A stretch of DNA of 10,634 nucleotides, from assembly GCA_947494085.1 (NCBI GenBank), contig CANLTP010000023.1, positions 1 through 10,634 on the forward strand. The letters run 5' to 3'. This document shows, piece by piece, positions 7,927 through 10,634 of this stretch. The notes under the pieces were generated by a model. It worked only from the letters and a program-made list of their open reading frames with translations, had not been told where the DNA came from and made no database searches. The stretch comes from Actinomycetota bacterium. GTDB lineage: Bacteria; Actinomycetota; Actinomycetes; Nanopelagicales; Nanopelagicaceae. The first letter of the stretch is position 1. Each line of letters begins with the position of its first letter. The translations under genes and the position numbers were made by a program.

Positions 7927-9977
7927 GTGCCCGCCTCTTCCATTCCGCGAAGCTCTTTCTTGAGCTCTCTAATTTCATCTCTATAACGAGCCGCAAGTTC
8001 AAATGAGAGATCACTTGCTGCCAATTTCATCTGATCAGTGAGGGATTCTATGAGACCTATCAACTCTTGTCTCGGCAGGGATTGGCCAGTTGACCGAATA
8101 CCCGAAGAGGCAACTTTTGTGTTTAGACCCTCGGTATCTAGAGCTTCCTTCGTAATTAAATCTGTAATGTCTGCAATTTTCTTGCGCAGCGGTGTTGGAT
8201 CGATTCCATGCTCCAAGTTGTAAGCGACCTGTTTCGCTCGACGACGATTGGTTTCATCGATTGCTTGCGCCATTGCCGGCGTAATGCTGTCGGCATACAT
8301 ATGAACTTCACCAGAAACATTTCGCGCCGCACGACCAATAGTTTGAATAAGCGAGGTTGCGGAACGTAAAAAGCCCTGCTTATCAGCATCTAGAATCGCA
8401 ACGAGTGAAACTTCCGGCAAATCTAAACCTTCGCGAAGTAAGTTGATACCGATTAGAACGTCATATTCACCGGAACGAAGTTCACGCAGTAACTCAACTC
8501 GTCGCAAGGTATCAACCTCGGAGTGAAGATAGCGAACTCTGATTCCAAGTCCCATGAGGTAATCCGTCAGATCTTCTGACATTTTCTTAGTTAGCGTAGT
8601 GACCAAAATTCTTTCATTTTTTGCGGCTCGCAGATTGATTTCATAAACCAGGTCATCGATCTGTCCCTTAATAGGCTTTATGACAATTTGCGGATCAACT
8701 AATCCGGTTGGTCGAATCACCTGTTCAACGAACTCTCCGCCGGTTTTCTCCAACTCATACTTTCCTGGGGTTGCTGATAGATAAACCGTCTGTCCTTTAC
8801 GTTCAACAAATTCAGCGAACCTAAGTGGTCGATTATCCATTGCGGAAGGAAGACGGAAACCGTGCTCCACAAGTGTGCGTTTGCGTGATGCGTCGCCCTC
8901 ATACATCGCGCCAATCTGTGGGACTGTCACATGCGATTCATCTATGACTACGAGGAAATCTTCTGGGAAATAATCCAATAAACAATTTGGTGGTGAACCT
9001 TGGCCGCGACCATCGATGTGTCTTGAATAATTTTCGATGCCAGAACAGAAGCCCAACTGGCGCATCATCTCGATATCAAATGTTGTTCGCATCCGAATTC
9101 GCTGTGCTTCTAATAGTTTATTCTGGCGCTCAAACTCATCTACCTTAGCTTCCATTTCAATTTCAATGGCGGAGATAGCACGATTCATCGTCTCTGGTCC
9201 GGCTGAATAGTGGCTCGCCGGGAAAATGAACATCTCGGTTTCGTCTCGAATAATCTCGCCAGTTAGCGGATGCAGTGTTGTGATCTTTTCAATTTCATCG
9301 CCGAACATTTCAATCCGAAGTGCTAACTCTTCATACATCGGAATAATTTCGATCGTGTCACCACGAACCCGAAAGGTTCCACGTTCAAAGGCCATGTCAT
9401 TTCGCTTGTATTGGATATCAACAAATTTACGGAGCAGTTTATTTCGCTCAATCGAATCTCCGATTTGCAACCGAATCATTCGACCTACATATTCCTGTGG
9501 AGTTCCGAGACCATAAATGCACGAAACGGTAGCAACAACGATTACATCTCTCCTTGTAAGTAGTGAGTTCGTTGCTGAGTGGCGGAGGCGTTCGACCTCG
9601 CTATTTACCGAGCTGTCTTTTTCAATAAAAGTGTCGGTCTGTGGCACGTAAGCTTCGGGTTGGTAATAGTCGTAATAAGAAACGAAATACTCCACAGCGT
9701 TATTTGGCATAAGTTCGCGAAATTCATTTGCGAGTTGGGCGGCAAGTGTCTTATTTGGTGCCAGAACTAAAGTTGGACGTTGTAGTTTTTCAATTAACCA
9801 AGCGATAGTTGCTGATTTTCCAGTTCCAGTCGCACCTAGTAACACCACATCCTGTTCCCCAGCGCTTATTCGCGCCGCTAGTTCGGCAATAGCCTTGGGC
9901 TGATCTCCTGAAGGAATGTAGTCACTGATAACTTCGAAGGCATTCAATTTGCGCTGTAAATCCGTTACTGGGCGCAT
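7923..9977 (-). CDS. uvrB: UvrB, helicase-fold damage verifier of the excinuclease
   Basis: 684 residues, typical. UvrB is loaded by UvrA, inserts a beta-hairpin between the strands to verify damage, and recruits UvrC. Seen in order: SGDQPKAI Q-motif (23-30), Walker A GATGTGKS (48-55), beta-hairpin region [20 protein letters not shown] (101-120), DESH box (346-349), SAT (401-403), motif V NLLREGLD (512-519), motif [10 protein letters not shown] (545-552), and a C-terminal UVR motif (about 641-678) that mates with UvrC. The start ATG (9977) is 3 nt after the coaE TAA. No Shine-Dalgarno lies at normal distance (AAGGG is about 17 nt away), so reinitiation after coaE is likely. The start gives [21 protein letters not shown], as in other actinobacterial UvrB. 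The end overlaps uvrA (TTGA). No motif is missing. Confidence 0.98.
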   Translation of the reverse strand: MRPVTDLQRKLNAFEVISDYIPSGDQPKAIAELAARISAGEQDVVLLGATGTGKSATIAWLIEKLQRPTLVLAPNKTLAAQLANEFRELMPNNAVEYFVSYYDYYQPEAYVPQTDTFIEKDSSVNSEVERLRHSATNSLLTRRDVIVVATVSCIYGLGTPQEYVGRMIRLQIGDSIERNKLLRKFVDIQYKRNDMAFERGTFRVRGDTIEIIPMYEELALRIEMFGDEIEKITTLHPLTGEIIRDETEMFIFPASHYSAGPETMNRAISAIEIEMEAKVDEFERQNKLLEAQRIRMRTTFDIEMMRQLGFCSGIENYSRHIDGRGQGSPPNCLLDYFPEDFLVVIDESHVTVPQIGAMYEGDASRKRTLVEHGFRLPSAMDNRPLRFAEFVERKGQTVYLSATPGKYELEKTGGEFVEQVIRPTGLVDPQIVIKPIKGQIDDLVYEINLRAAKNERILVTTLTKKMSEDLTDYLMGLGIRVRYLHSEVDTLRRVELLRELRSGEYDVLIGINLLREGLDLPEVSLVAILDADKQGFLRSATSLIQTIGRAARNVSGEVHMYADSITPAMAQAIDETNRRRAKQVAYNLEHGIDPTPLRKKIADITDLITKEALDTEGLNTKVASSGIRSTGQSLPRQELIGLIESLTDQMKLAASDLSFELAARYRDEIRELKKELRGMEEAGT
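7934..7941 (-). promoter_or_regulatory. Shine-Dalgarno of uvrA within the uvrB 3' end
   Basis: GGAAGAGG on the minus strand ends 7 nt before the TTG start of uvrA and lies in the last codons of uvrB. This strong site at ideal spacing is the main support for using TTG as the uvrA start codon. Confidence 0.65.
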
Positions 9978-9980
9978 AAT

Positions 9981-10586
9981 TTATTGAGCACTAGCCCTTG
10001 CTCGAGGAAGTAACACGTCTTCATAAATGTTCTCGGCCTGACGCAATAGTTGATCAAGGTCACCATCGTTATTGAAAATGGCATCGGCTATTTTTGCGCG
10101 CTCTGAATCACTAGCCTGGGTCTTTATTCTTGCTTCGATCTCATAACCCTTCATTCCGCGTTCTTTCAACCTTGATTTGCGAATTTCTAGATCAGTCTCA
10201 ACAGTTATTACATAATCAAATCTCTCGCGACCAGCAGTTTCAACGAGAATTGGGATTTGGTAAATAATTACCGAATCCATTGGACTTTCTTCAATGATTT
10301 CCGCGAAGGCCTCAGAAACTCTCGGGTGAATTATTGCTTCCAATTTCTTAAGTTCACGGGGATTCGCAAACACAATCGCACCGAGTTTGGAGCGATCCAA
10401 AACTCCATTAGTAAGAATCTCATCACCAAATGTGGCGACTAATTCATCAAAGCCATCGGTTCCTCGTTCAACAACATCGCGGGCCAGCTGATCAGCGTCG
10501 ACAACTACTGCGCCAAGATCCTCAAAGCAATCACCAGCTGCCGATTTTCCGGAACCTATTCCTCCGGTAAGTGCGACGATAAACAT
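9981..10586 (-). CDS. coaE: Dephospho-CoA kinase
   Basis: 201 residues, the size of single-domain CoaE. It phosphorylates the 3'-hydroxyl of dephospho-CoA with ATP, the last step of coenzyme A synthesis. The P-loop GGIGSGKS is at 8-15, then VVVDADQLARDVV (Asp32 region, substrate site), IIHPRV (85-90), IPILVE, and the lid/adenine region with RLKERGM and RIKTQASDSERAKIADAIFNNDG. Mycobacterial and some other actinobacterial CoaE proteins carry an extra C-terminal UPF0157/GrpB-like domain; this one stops at the kinase. The ATG at 10586 gives the P-loop at the expected distance from the N-terminus. The upstream ribosome site is weak (AGAAAG/AAGAT only). It is the first gene of the visible run, and in Actinobacteria it commonly follows rpsA (not in the window). 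The stop is TAA, 3 nt before uvrB. Confidence 0.97.
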   Translation of the reverse strand: MFIVALTGGIGSGKSAAGDCFEDLGAVVVDADQLARDVVERGTDGFDELVATFGDEILTNGVLDRSKLGAIVFANPRELKKLEAIIHPRVSEAFAEIIEESPMDSVIIYQIPILVETAGRERFDYVITVETDLEIRKSRLKERGMKGYEIEARIKTQASDSERAKIADAIFNNDGDLDQLLRQAENIYEDVLLPRARASAQ

Positions 10587-10634
10587 ATTGGAATCTTATC
10601 TTTCTATTAGGTAATTTAAATGGAAAGGGCCCGG
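10587..10634 (-). other. 48-nt leader upstream of coaE, with possible terminator 3' arm
   Basis: On the minus strand the edge reads CCGGGCCC, then TTTCC and ATTT, then AT-rich sequence to the coaE ATG. A GC-rich arm followed by a short T tract looks like the descending half of a Rho-independent terminator for the gene upstream; the matching half would lie beyond the edge. I see no convincing -35/-10 pair and no actinobacterial LexA box (CGAAC-N4-GTTCG) in these bases, so the operon promoter cannot be placed. Confidence 0.3.

Overview
The window is one compact run of minus-strand genes, apparently from a streamlined, moderately low-GC actinobacterium. No mobile element, CRISPR array, tRNA or rRNA gene was seen. 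The actinobacterial call rests on two things. WhiA closely resembles Streptomyces WhiA as I remember it, including the [10 protein letters not shown] start and the [25 protein letters not shown] core. The gene order coaE-uvrB-uvrA-uvrC-rapZ-yvcK-whiA-gap is also typical of Actinobacteria. The DNA looks roughly balanced in GC or slightly AT-rich, far below Streptomyces or Mycobacterium. Together with the tight packing, this suggests a freshwater lineage such as the acI/Nanopelagicales group (inference only).

Layout in transcription order, from the right edge to the left. First comes a 48-nt leader (10587-10634) that may carry the 3' arm of the upstream gene's terminator. Then coaE (last step of CoA synthesis), then the complete excision-repair set uvrB, uvrA and uvrC. 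These are followed by rapZ, yvcK (gluconeogenesis factor/CofD-like) and whiA. After a 79-nt spacer with a possible promoter, the first 88 codons of gap (glyceraldehyde-3-phosphate dehydrogenase) run off the left edge.

Junctions from coaE to whiA are +3, -3 to -4 (TTGA overlap), +4, +12, -1 (TGATG) and +5 nt, so the seven genes are probably one transcript with translational coupling. The only sizeable non-coding gap is whiA-gap. No stretch over 300 nt lacks a gene.

Functionally, UvrA, UvrB and UvrC are the whole damage recognition and dual-incision machine. RapZ, YvcK and WhiA form a conserved Gram-positive regulatory trio linked in various species to central carbon flux, cell-wall precursor supply and cell division or development. 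gap opens the glycolytic block that usually follows. All catalytic motifs looked for are present, and no frameshift or broken gene was seen. I found no clearly undescribed system. The points worth a second look concern start codons, a hairpin at the 5' end of uvrA, and a palindrome inside the candidate gap promoter.
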